Below, piece after piece: positions 1 through 9,796 of a DNA stretch of 64,000 nt (the first letter of the stretch is position 1; every line of letters begins with the position of its first letter). The notes under the pieces were generated by a model that made no database searches, was not told the origin of the DNA, and saw nothing but the letters and a program-made list of their open reading frames with translations. The position numbers were made by a program, and so were the translations under genes. Origin of the DNA: Tetraselmis striata (taxonomy: Eukaryota > Chlorophyta > Chlorodendrophyceae > Chlorodendrales > Chlorodendraceae); NCBI GenBank assembly GCA_006384855.1, contig VCJN01002404.1:34520-98519 (forward strand), in the 5' to 3' direction.

Positions 1-186
1 CCGATACGGTATGTTGAGCGCAGCCCCGGAGGCTGGCTCTCTCGGGCCGGTAGGCGGAACCCCGATACGGTGTCGGGAGGGTTGTGTACTGGCCCCGGAG
101 GCTAAGCGTGCATCCCCCGCCCCTTGTGGGCTTGTTTTCGCCCTTGTGGCAGCCGCCTCGGCCGTTTTACGAACGACTCCGGACGT

Positions 187-208
187 CACTGTGAGATTCA
201 GATGTGAC
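187..208 (+). repeat. CACTA copy 1 left terminal inverted repeat
   Basis: A 22-bp end starting CACTGTGAGATTCAG, exact inverse of 7477-7498. The trinucleotide CGT precedes it. Confidence 0.92.
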
Positions 209-897
209 ATACGGGTGACGAAGCACTACTACTAGCGACTATTATTTATCCGTGAAGGCTGCTGCTGGTGGCGGCACGTCCATCCAGTTACGTGCGAGTA
301 CATCCGGCGTTATTGCCGGCGGGCGATAAATCCTTTTTGTCATCATTCTGGTAGTCGTACTAGCCCGGTGAATTGTTACATGGCACTGACGTATGGGGTA
401 CAAGGTTGTCATCCGTGTAGTACCGGGTAGTACGCGATATATTTGTTAAGCCGGTACCGGGTATCTAGTACGAACCCGGGCGCGATGACGAGTCGTCCTG
501 TGGATAACTACGACTATTAGTACATGGGAGCGCAAATCGCAGCCGTACGTATTTGGTAACACTGGGGAATTTTGTGTACATTATAGCTAGTACTGCTGAA
601 CGGGCCTGCCAGCCGTCCGATCAAAGGTCATCAGATGGGCGGTTTGGCTGCCATGTTTTGCCAAAGAGTGCTCACGTTACATAAATACTCGCGAGGGGGA
701 GAGCGGGGGCAGGCAGCGGTTTGCCGAAGAATGTTTGAATTACAATATTCGCGACAGCTGCCGTCGGGGCATGTGGCGGGGGGCGGGGGGGGGGGGGGGG
801 GGGGGGTGCGGGCGGGCGTGGTCCCCCCCCCCCCCCCCCCCCCGCCGCCCGCCGCTCCCGCCGGGGGAGTGAGGGGAGGGGGGTAAGGGGGCGGGGG

Positions 898-1520
898 CTA
901 CTGCTTGTTCTTGTTCTTGCGTGCCCGGGGGACCCTCCGCTTCGACGATCTCGCTGCCTCCGCCTCCGCCTGCGCCTCCGACTCCGCCTCCGACTCCGCG
1001 ACCGTCAGTTTCTTACCTCGGCGCTTCTTCACTGGCCTCTTCCGCTTCTTGTCATCCGTCAGTGTCTTCACCACCCCGGGAGGCTGTGCCGTCGACGACG
1101 CCGCCATGAGCTTCCTTACCTTGGCGTCGGGACGCCCCCTGTGCCGAGACGCCCACAACAAGCCACAATCGTTTCGCCTTTAAGCGGCTGAGGATGCGGC
1201 CTCCTCGGCCACCACGAGTTGCGCCGCTGGCACTGTGGAATCCTTGGCGTTGAGGTGGGCCTTACGGCGCTCCCGGACGAACCTGCGCGCGGCACAAGAT
1301 AGCCACGAGTGGGTGCGTGCTAATGTGGAGGGTGGAGTGTTTTGTTGCGCGCCCACCTTGTCACGCGTTTCCTCATGTCTTTCTCGTCCTCCTCGATGCC
1401 GGCGGCGCGGACACGCGAGACAACAAGGCTCGCCGCCCACTTTTGCCCGGGGGGCGAGGTCTGCCATGGCGCTGTGAGCGGTGAAGGGGCGGGGGGGGGG
1501 CGAGGTGGAGAAACTAACAC
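898..1520 (-). CDS. CACTA-encoded basic protein, copy 1 (unknown function)
   Basis: Read on the minus strand, this region appears to be the 3' part of a split gene. An exon around 1500-1345 carries IEEDEKDMRKRVTRWA. A second, around 1305-1180, carries RFVRERRKAHLNAK and begins after a CGCGCAG acceptor. The last, ending at 898, carries DDKKRKRPVKKRRGKK, an alternating acidic SEAESEAQAEAEA stretch and a basic end RRVPRARKNKNKQ. The composition suggests a nuclear, nucleic-acid-binding protein with localisation signals. I recognise no family. The counterpart in the second copy (about 47,125-47,741) differs mainly by a longer EAQA repeat. Exon joins are inferred. Confidence 0.4.
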
Positions 1521-2380
1521 CCAGTCGACGACCGCCTTCCGCAGCAGTCAACGACACATCGGAGGCGAGGAGCAGCGCGCCACTACTATTTATATGCACG
1601 TATTGTCAAGAGCTATTCGGTGCGGCATTGTGTCGGTGTAATTTCGCAATGTTTATTGTTGAAGTAGCACGGCGTAATGAATACGCGGTTTCACCGAGTG
1701 AATCCGGGATAATATGTGCGGTAGGGCGCGCGTATATGTGCGCGACGAATGTGCGCGCGCAGCGTTGTGCGGCGGTGTGCGGCGGTGTGCGGCGGTGTGC
1801 ACCGATGTTAATATAGTGTGAATACTATATCGGCCGTAGACGATCGGGTCTGGCAGCACCGCCCGTGCTTGTAAATAAGAGACAATGGATCACGTCATGC
1901 TCCGGTTGTACTCCTACACTTCCTCCACTTTGGCGGGTGGGGGGGGGGGGGGGGTCCTGTCCTTATTACTTGCATCGGTGGACGTGCTGGATATGGAGGT
2001 CACCGGGCACATCGCGTGGTTTCGGAGCAGTTCATTCGCGCCTCCTCGTCTTGTTTGCAATCGTCGCCCTAATCCAATGCAGGGTGAGTAGCGGGACACT
2101 GTGCCCCCCCCCCCCCCCCCCCCGGGTTTATGTAAACAAATATCTAGCCGTGCATGCGCCGCAATCGGTACCCAATGAGCGGGGTATGTGACAGTGGTTT
2201 CGGAGCAGTGCAAGCATTCCGTGCGTGTGCACAAGCACGTACGACTGGGAATGAGGCGGGGGTTGCGGATGGAGTGCATTGGCGGTGCATAGAATAGCGT
2301 GTTCCTGGGGTTTTGGCTGCATCAGACGCCGTATTCCCATCCATCCGGCACGGAATGTCCGGTTTTCACACATTTGTGTG

Positions 2381-3140
2381 TTAATATAGTGTGAATATTA
2401 CGCGTCTTTTACGCCGGGTGGATGGGCATCCGGCGTCCGATGCACCCCAAGTATTTACAGCACGCTACTCTACGCACCGCCAATGCACTCCGCAAGCCCC
2501 GCCTCCATCCGCGTCGGAACCGGTAGTAAGTGTTGTTGTGTGCGCACATCGTGACAACATTACATGGTGGCAATTGCAATTAGCGGTGGATAATGTGAAG
2601 GCGTTTTCGAAATCGACAGAGAATGAGGCGGTGCTGGCGGAGTGCATTGGCGGTGCATAGAATAGCGTGTTGCTGGGGTTTTGGCTGCATCGGACGCCGT
2701 ATTCCCATCAATCCGGCACGGAATATCCGGTTTTCACACATTTGTGTGTTAATATAGTGTGAATATTACGCGTCTTTTACGCCGGGTGGATGGGCATCCG
2801 GCGTCCGATGCACCCCAATTATTTGCAGCACGCTACTCTACGCACCGCCAGTGCACTCCGCAAGCCCCGCCTCCATCCGCGTCGGAACCGGTAGTAAGCG
2901 TTGTTGTGTGCGCACATTGTGACAACATTACACGGTGGCAATTGCAATTAGCGGTGGATAATGTGAAGGCGTTTTCGAAATCGACAGAGAATGAGGCGGT
3001 GCTGGCGGAGTGCCATGGCGGTGCATAGAATAGCGTGTTGCTGGGGTTTTGGCTGCATCGGACGCCGTATTCCCACCCATCCGGCACGGAATGTCCGGTT
3101 TTCACACATTTGTGTGTTAATATAGTGTGAATATTACGTA
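2381..3140 (+). repeat. 368-bp tandem array inside CACTA copy 1
   Basis: The block TTAATATAGTGTGAATATTACG recurs starting at 2381, 2749 and 3117, giving two full 368-bp units and the start of a third. A more diverged start lies at 1807. Each unit holds a CGGCGTCCGATGCA arm and, further on, its inverse TGCATCGGACGCCG, so a unit can pair with itself or with its neighbour. The units are almost identical to each other and to the array at about 45,660-46,800. Confidence 0.85.
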
Positions 3141-4055
3141 CGCGCCTTTTACGCTGGGTGGATGGGCATCCGGCGTCCGATGCACCCCGAATCTCACCAA
3201 CACGCTACTCTACGCACCCCCAACGCACTCCGCCAGCCCCGCCTCTTTCCGCGCAGGTCCTACGTTCCATTGTATGTATATACATACGTACATGTACTGC
3301 TCCGAAACCAGCCCAAACTTAATGAGTGCACAAGTGTAAATGAGGGGGGGGGGGGGGTGGCGGGGGGGTGGCGGGGGGGATGTGGCGGCGGGGCATCCAC
3401 TCACACATACCCCGGCGATGCATGACAGATATTACATGCCGTGGCGGGTCGGCGGGCCGACCCGGCGGGGGGTGGGGGGGGGGGGGGGGGGTCTATTCAA
3501 CTACACGTGCCACAGTGTCGTTTCGTGGAGCAGTATATGTGCCCGGCCTGATTTATACCGCCCCCTACCTGCGCTGCATGGTCCACCCCTACGAATTACT
3601 TAGCACAAACCGCCATTACTTAATAGGAACCTAGCACAGCCAGGCTTATATGCCCGCTTTGCCGATCAACTTCTACGCACTTTCCGTCCCTCAACCGCCG
3701 GACATGGGGGTTAAGCCTCCAGCCTCGGCAGTTGCTTAGCCAGACTTGGCATCCCGTACCGTGTCCATGGCTTCGCAGCTCTGCCGCCGGCACACGCCGA
3801 GTCCGGGGCTTGCTGCCGCGGGGTTGCGCACGCATGCACGCACGGTAATACGCCGCCGACGCCGCCACGCTTACTTCCACCACCTTCGCCAGCCGCAGCT
3901 TCGCACGCCGTTCCGCCGACATACGAAACGCACGAATCCCCCCCCCCCCCCCCCCCCCCGTCCCCGCGTCATGTATAATATATTCGAGGCGACTATGCGG
4001 GGCGCAGCACACGCCGCGGCGTGGGTCGGCGGAGCGGCAGGCGGCGGGAGCCCTA

Positions 4056-4836
4056 ATGGCCGGGCAGTATCGACACCCACACAGGCACCGCCGCTCACCT
4101 CCGACGCGGATGAACCGCCTCCCAAAGGAAACATGCCGGTTGGTGGTAAGCCCAGCATGCGTGGTGTGCCGGCGCCGGTACTGGTGCGACGGAGCTGTCG
4201 CGTCAGGAACCGCACCGCATGTGGAGCAACACATGGCGGTGCCGGCCCCACCTATGTCTAGGGCCACCTCCTCACAACATCCCGCCACGACGGCGTCGGC
4301 CACCGCCGACGGCGCCGTTGCGGGGGGGGACGCCCTGCCAGGCGACGATGATGCGCCTGGTGCGCCGCGTCAGGAGGCGGAGGAGGCCGTGGTCGAGGCG
4401 ACTGATCGGGCTGAGGGGGTTGTTGAGGCGAGCGAGGCTGCGCTCGCGCCACCCGCCCCGCAGCCACCTGCGGGACATGCCGACTTGCTCGTCGCCATGT
4501 TGACCGGAGCACTACGAGCAGTGGCGGGAGGCGACCACATGCACTATCATGTGCGTGGACTGCGGCCAACGGACGGACTGGGAGTTTTGCTGCGACGGCA
4601 CCCCGGCTTTGTGCGGCCCCAAGTACCCATGCATGGCGACCCATCAGCGGGCAGTCCCCTGCCGGACCACGGCCACGGTGAGGGCGGAGTTCCGCCATGT
4701 CAAGGACGCGTTCCACGACGCGACTCGCGCCGCCGTGTGTGAGGCTTCCGAGAAGGCACGCGCGGCTGGTGGGGTGCGCAGGGTGAGGCGGCGGACGGCC
4801 CAGGAGATGAAGGAGAGCGAGACATGCCGTCAGTGA
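4056..4836 (+). CDS. CACTA-encoded Ala/Pro-rich protein with Cys cluster, copy 1
   Basis: The likely coding part runs from around the methionine of MAVPAPPMSRATSSQ to the stop after KESETCRQ. The first half is low-complexity, Ala/Pro/acidic (EAEEAVVEATDRAEG). The second half has a cysteine cluster (CVDCGQRTDW, then CCDGTPALCGPKYPC) that may bind zinc. The second copy keeps one 374-residue frame across this region (43,918-45,042). In copy 1 the two halves lie in different frames near 4,560, where the sequences differ by a short indel (copy 2 has extra bases at RVLAGRPS). No family is recognised. It may be a DNA-binding accessory protein of the transposon. Confidence 0.4.
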
Positions 4837-4869
4837 GGTCGGGCGCAATGTCATTGGGTGGGGCACACG

Positions 4870-5395
4870 GACGTGTAACACTTGCACTTTGCGCGTACTG
4901 CTGGGTTACATCCAGGCGGTGTCACACTATGCAACCGGAAAGGCTGCGTTGCTACTGCAAACGATGCTACGCCTCACTCGGTAGCAACCGCTGCCCCGCC
5001 TATCCCACTGCCGCTGCCCCCCCCCCCCCCCCCCCCCTCGCGCACCGTCCTGCGACCTCGCGTGGATCCCCGCCACCAGCAGCTTGCACTTGCACTTTGC
5101 GCGTACTGCTGGGTTACATCCAGGCGGCGTCACACTATGCAACCGGAAAGGCTGCGTTGCTACTGCAAACGATGCGACGCCTCACTCTGTAGCAACCGCT
5201 GCCGCGCCTATCCCACAGCCGCTGCCCCCCCCCCCCCCCCCCCGCGGGATCCCCGCCATCAGCAGCTTGCACTTGCACTTTGCGCGTACTGCTGGATTAC
5301 ATCCAGGCGGCGTCACACCGGAAAGGCTGCGTTGCTACTGCAAACGATGCTACGCCTCACTCGGTAGCAACCGCTGCCCCGCCCATCCCACTCGC
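4870..5395 (+). repeat. Three cysteine-rich repeats separated by poly-C, copy 1
   Basis: A block of about 140 bp starting ACTTGCACTTTGCGCGTACT occurs at about 4,879, 5,088 and 5,270, separated by pure C runs. In one frame each block reads LALCAYCWVTSRRCHT then RCYCKRC, a repeated Cys pattern, but the C runs change the frame between blocks. The repeats may be coding zinc-finger-like modules or untranslated tail. The second copy holds the same three blocks at about 43,370-43,885. Confidence 0.6.
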
Positions 5396-5396
5396 G

Positions 5397-5466
5397 TTGG
5401 CGCCGCGCTGCCCCGGCCGCCGCGCCTTGGCGCCGCGCTGCCCCGGCCGCCGCGCCTTGGCGCCGC
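5397..5466 (+). repeat. 30-bp minisatellite, about 2.5 units (copy 1)
   Basis: Units of GGCGCCGCGCTGCCCCGGCC plus CGCCGCGCCTT. The same locus in copy 2 has about 44 units. The right edge runs into the zinc-finger/Tudor-like gene, read on the minus strand. Confidence 0.85.
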
Positions 5467-5469
5467 GTT

Positions 5470-6957
5470 GGGTCTCGAGTCCTCCCCTCCCTGGTGAGCG
5501 CGTCCACCTGCGCCTTGCGCTCGGGGCCGTCCTCCTCCGTCACCACATTCTGCAACCCCCACCGCGTGACGAACCACGCAGCTCCTTGCATGCGCTTGTA
5601 CATGTGCCCAAGCACCGCCTGGGGACGCGAAGCTCCTTCTCGGTCATGATCGCCTTCACCCGGGCCTCCGCGAACAGCGGACCGGCGTTAAGAATGGAAA
5701 CCGTTTCCATGTGGTGCAAGCAGTCCTCCATGACCCAGCCGGACTGCACCGTCACCTTGCCTGACCCTGCAGTCATGGAGGGGAATGCCGTCACGCCCAC
5801 GCCCACGCCCACGCCCGGGGGGGGGGGGGGGGGGTTACCTTTCGACTTCTTGGACACCGCAAACGAAGGGCGCAACCCGCGTCCAAAGTTGCTGGGTATC
5901 GGGACTAAAGCCTGGCGCCGGTCTTCCTGCTTCATAGCTCGGAATCCAATATGGCCCTGCACGGTGACAAATTTCCTCCAGAAGTCCCTTCCCAAGCCAA
6001 AAAAAAACAGGTGGAACGGCGCGAGGGGGAAGAGGTTGACCATGCTGACATAGCCCAGGACCACATGCACATGGCACACGCCATGGCAGCCAGTGTTCTG
6101 CTTGGCCTCCGCCAGCCGGGTTGTGTTGAACGCACGCCGGGCAAGGTGAGTGATTCACTGGGCAAGTCATCGCCTTCATGGACGGTTACCAAGCGAGCAT
6201 CCCGTCCGCATCCACGGGGGGGTGCTCCTGGGCAGCCGCCATAGCCTCCACAACCTGCCACGCCGACCGGGCGGGTGCGTGTGATTCCATACAACCGCAG
6301 TTGAGTGGTGCCATCCGCACGCAGGCCGGGCCCACTCACCTCTGAACGCAGAAGATCCACAATGTCACCGTCCTTGAAAACAGCGCGCCACTGGGTCGCC
6401 CCGCCGTAGTCCTCCAACACCCACTCGGCAACGACGCCGGTTATCACGCCGTAGTGCCTTACTCCCCGGAACTTCTTGGCGATGACCTTCATGTAGAAGT
6501 CACCGGGATCGCCTTTCCGTATCACGCCCTCATCGGCAGCTTCCACGTCCGCCGGCGGCCACGCAGGCGCGTCGATGTCCATACCGTCTTCGCCAACGGG
6601 GTCCTCCCCCACACCCATCACATCGTCCTCCGAGACCGGCGCCGGCGGGCCGTTTCCGACGGCTGCAGCTACTCCTGCCGCCGCCCCTGCCGCTGCTGCT
6701 ACTGCTGCTGCCGCCCTGCTGCTGCTGCTTGTAATAAGGCGGCCTTGCGGTGCAACTTAGCCGCACGCTTCAACGAGTGGCTACAGTTCGGGTATTTCCG
6801 GAAGTGCCGCTCTCGCGCCGTCCTTTCACTACTGCCCGTCACGATGCCGTGGCAGTGCTTGCATGTGTACACGCCATTCTTCGACACACTCAACATCCAT
6901 CCCTCTCCCGGCATGCCTGCTGCCGCGCGCGCGCGCGGGGGGGGGGGGGGGGGTTGA
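5470..6957 (-). CDS. CACTA zinc-finger/Tudor-like protein gene, copy 1
   Basis: Read on the minus strand, a BED-like finger comes first (YTCKHCHGIVTG, then RHFRKYPNC, a C2HC pattern). It is followed by a CAG-repeat-encoded Ala/Gln stretch, an acidic linker (EDPVGEDGMDIDAPAW) and a Tudor/agenet-like module (KKFRGVRHYGVITG, WRAVFKDGDIVDLL). After an intron beginning GTGAGTGG come a hydrophobic segment (MVNLFPLAPFHLFFFGLGRDFW) and a conserved block (SGWVMEDCLHHMETVS). An intron here opens with GTAACC and runs straight into a pure C tract on the sense strand. The gene ends near the minisatellite, where this copy lacks the true 3' end kept in copy 2. The CAG tract length puts the finger out of frame with the rest. 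I infer a DNA/chromatin-binding transposon protein. Confidence 0.5.
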
Positions 6958-7476
6958 GAGTTTGGGTGGATGTAGCCCACCACCGGCAGGGAGCACAAAT
7001 GCGAGTGCGCGGCTGTCCGCGCTTGGTTCAGCGGTGAGCGGCGGTGACCGCCAGGCGACCCCGTACTTCATGCACGTGCTGGGGCGTTACACAATCATCA
7101 GCAGTTAGGGCGGCTGCATTAAAACGCGCACCTACGAACACCACCTACCGCCTACCACCTACCGTACCACCTACATCCGCCCACACCTCCGCCCGTCGTG
7201 CCGCACATCGCCGCACACCGCGGGGTCAGCGATGTGCAGCGATGTGCAGCGAGTACGTGCATCCGCCTGTACTTAGCCCGGGTACTCCGCGTCGGCGGGC
7301 GACACGCGAGCCCGCGTGCGCATATCAATTTGATGAAATTATGGAAACGAGAAATTCATATAGTACTTTACAGGTCGCGCGCGATAGTCGTCGCTACTCG
7401 GTATGAAATCCACGTCCCTCGTCCGTCCCGTATCGTCCCCGTATGTCGTTGTTCGTCACCAGTAGGGCACACTTGC

Positions 7477-7498
7477 GTCACATCTGAATCTCACAGTG
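7477..7498 (-). repeat. CACTA copy 1 right terminal inverted repeat
   Basis: A 22-bp end finishing CTGAATCTCACAGTG, followed by CGT, which matches the trinucleotide before the left end. Confidence 0.92.
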
Positions 7499-9150
7499 CG
7501 TGCGTGCGCCAGACGCACGGACTTCTCCCTGAACCCCGATCGCGCCCACGTGACGTGTGAGGGCCCATAACCTAAACGGCCCAACCGCGGAGGTGATGGT
7601 GAGTGGAAGTGCTCGGAGCATCTTACTTGCAGTGGGGGCAGCGAGCCGGGCTCGAGCTGCGGGGACTGTATGTGGGCAGGAAGAGAGTGAAAGCAGAGCG
7701 CCCGGCGGGCCGGGGGACAGGCACGCGCGCGCAAAGGCGCGCGGGACATGTGCTCAACCGGTGCTAGGGTATCGGCCAGCGATAGGGTATCGGGCAGATT
7801 CCAACAAACCCACCTGCTGAAAACGGTCCTTGTTTCCCCAACCGAATCACCGTTGATCCTGGCAATAATCGTCCGTCCTATACTACCGAGGTGGCTGTGC
7901 ATGTGGGGTAAATGGCGTCGTCGTGCCGTTACCTATGTCGCAGCACATCTTATCCACGATAAATGGTCGATTTTGTATCGAGCCGTTGAGACATCTGGTA
8001 TATGGATGAACAAGAACTATCCCGGCGTACCTGTAAGTGTGCCGTTTCGTCTCGGCCGTACGGAGTCGCCTTTTATTTGGGAGGCTGTTAACGACTATAT
8101 GTCAGTCGACGTTACAGCCGAGTTCGACCGTATGGAGGTATCGCGATCTAAACTGCGGTACGAGAAATCTGAAGCGGCACTTACTGAGTCGCACCGTCAA
8201 TCGGCGCAGCAGCAACCTAAAGTCGATAACAAAGATAAGAATGCTCTCTACATATGGCTTCCCGGTATATCCGAGATGCTGGGGCAGGTCGGCATGAAGG
8301 CCGACACGCATGAATACTTGATGTATGTCTTGCAATAGCTAGAGGATCGACTGCGTCGCTGGTGGCAGGCGTACGAACATGAACCTGATTCTGAAGGACC
8401 AGCTACCGCGGCCGAGTTTGTTATTGCTGTACGAAAATCGACGCAAGTTCCCGACTTGCAACGTGAGGCCGGAATTCGATATATTCATCTGGTGCAGAAT
8501 AATGCCGGAGACGATGGCAAGATACCTGCGGACTTTGCCGAGTAAATATGCGCAAGAGTTCGACGATACGCTGTCGAGGTCTACTCGTTTCGTCATATCG
8601 AACGAGTTGAAGTGCATGAAGTTCACGGAGGGACTCAATCATTCGGAGGTGAAGAAGTCGGCACATCTTTTCTTGACTGAAGGAAAGCGCAAGTCGGTCG
8701 ACGTGACACTCGACATACTAATAGACCACTGTATTGTCATTATCAGTGGTAACGAGTCTCTCGGCGAGAAGATCAAGTCCAAGAACGGCCGTACTCCGGA
8801 CGCCCACGACAAGAGTCGACTCAACGACGGCGCGTCGGAGAGCGGGGCTCGCAGTAAGCGCAAGTCCAAGGGCAAGATGCGACCTGCGGAGTAGGAGCCG
8901 CGCATCAAGTCGACGACCAAGAATAAGGGCAAGCCGACTTGCAGGGACGGCAAGCCGCTCACGGGGGGGGGGGGGGGGACCACGCCCGCCCGCCTCCCGC
9001 CCCCCCCCCCCCCCCCCCCCCCCCCGGGGGCCACATTCCCCGATGGCAGTTGTCGCGAATATTGTAATTCAAACATTCTTCGGCAAACCTCTGCCTGCCC
9101 CCGCCCTCCCCCTCGCGAATATTTATGTAACTGAAGCGTAAACATGCATG
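7499..9150 (+). other. Unassigned stretch with gag-like relic
   Basis: Open stretches at 7,748-8,338 and 8,379-8,894 have coding-like composition but no domain I can name. The second ends in a Ser/Lys/Arg-rich tail (SGARSKRKSKGKMRP). It contains a helix-rich run (RYLRTLPSKYAQEFDD, KFTEGLNHSEVKKSAHLF) that resembles LTR-retroelement gag in spacing. The region is treated as a fossil, since it looks broken and no protease, reverse transcriptase or terminal repeats are seen. A host origin is not excluded. Confidence 0.25.
8970..9137 (-). repeat. Fragment shared with the CACTA interior
   Basis: About 165 bp matches the CACTA copies at about 670-825 (inverse) and 47,820-47,965 (same sense). It runs from the ACCACGCCCGCCCGCCTCC block through a long C run to CGCGAATATTTATGTAAC. 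No CACTA ends lie nearby, so it is either a relic of a third copy or a small repeat of its own that sits inside the CACTA element. Confidence 0.7.
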
Positions 9151-9796
9151 AGTACGATGAGATGGCCAAAAATAGCTTGGCACAACTAAGGTCAGTTAGC
9201 ACTGTAGCAACCGCACCCGTTTCAATGCGGTAAGGAGGGTCATGAGTTCAAAGACTGACCGGAGAAATTATAGGGGTGCTCTCTAGCTACTAGTAACGAC
9301 ATACTAGTAACTGGGAAGTTAAATGCTAAGCATGCCTCTCTTGCATGTAACAGATGATGTGGATGATTTGATTCCCTATGTGCATGGAATTGACGATGTA
9401 CCGTCGGATACTGTTTGTGAGAGGATGATCAAAACCTACAATACCTAGTAGGCCCTTCAATAGTAACACGTAGACATAATGACTCGGATATCTGACACCC
9501 GATCGACGCGCTACGTTACTTGCTATCTGTTGATGCGCACCGTCACCCGACTGTCAAGCTCACATATATGTCACCTCCGCAGCACAACTTGCTTTGTAAT
9601 CATTCTACAACTTTCCTCAGCATCTCACGACCCAACCTTGAGAACCTCTCTGGTATCCTAAACTCGGCTGCCTCTCACACACCTTCTCTCCACATTTTGT
9701 GCTTCTACCTACCGATCGCCGCTCTCGTGCAACACAGCTACACATGAGCTGCCGACTTGTTTGCCGACTCCCTTGTACCGGTACCTTGACATTATG

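Larger units (their letters stand above)
187..7498 (+). mobile_element. CACTA (EnSpm-type) DNA transposon, copy 1
   Basis: The element starts CACTGTGAGATTC and ends with the exact inverse, GAATCTCACAGTG. The perfect inverted repeat is 22 bp, followed inside by a weaker shared block (GGTGACGAA). It is flanked by a 3-bp duplication CGT at 184-186 and 7499-7501. CACT(A/G) ends plus a 3-bp target duplication define the CACTA/EnSpm superfamily. The length is 7,312 bp. Inside, left to right, are a lysine-rich gene (minus), a 368-bp tandem array, a cysteine-containing gene (plus), cysteine-rich repeats, a short 30-bp minisatellite and a zinc-finger/Tudor-like gene (minus). The whole element is near-identical, in inverse orientation, to 39,362-48,468. 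Relative to that copy it lacks about 570 bp next to the minisatellite and most minisatellite units. No DDE transposase of TNP2 type is recognised, so it may be non-autonomous or use a diverged enzyme. Confidence 0.88.

Noticed and set aside
2128-3105. Overlapping 60-120-codon frames in the 368-bp array
   Set aside because: They repeat with the tandem unit, occur on both strands and have no codon bias. They are better explained as repeat DNA.
187-7498. Copy 1 as a retroelement, because of its length and tandem repeats
   Set aside because: Inverted CACT...AGTG ends with a 3-bp target duplication and no reverse transcriptase point to a cut-and-paste CACTA element.
9180-9265. Possible tRNA-like text (GGGTCATGAGTTCAAAG)
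   Set aside because: No A box at the right spacing and no cloverleaf could be drawn. No tRNA or rRNA gene was found in the window.
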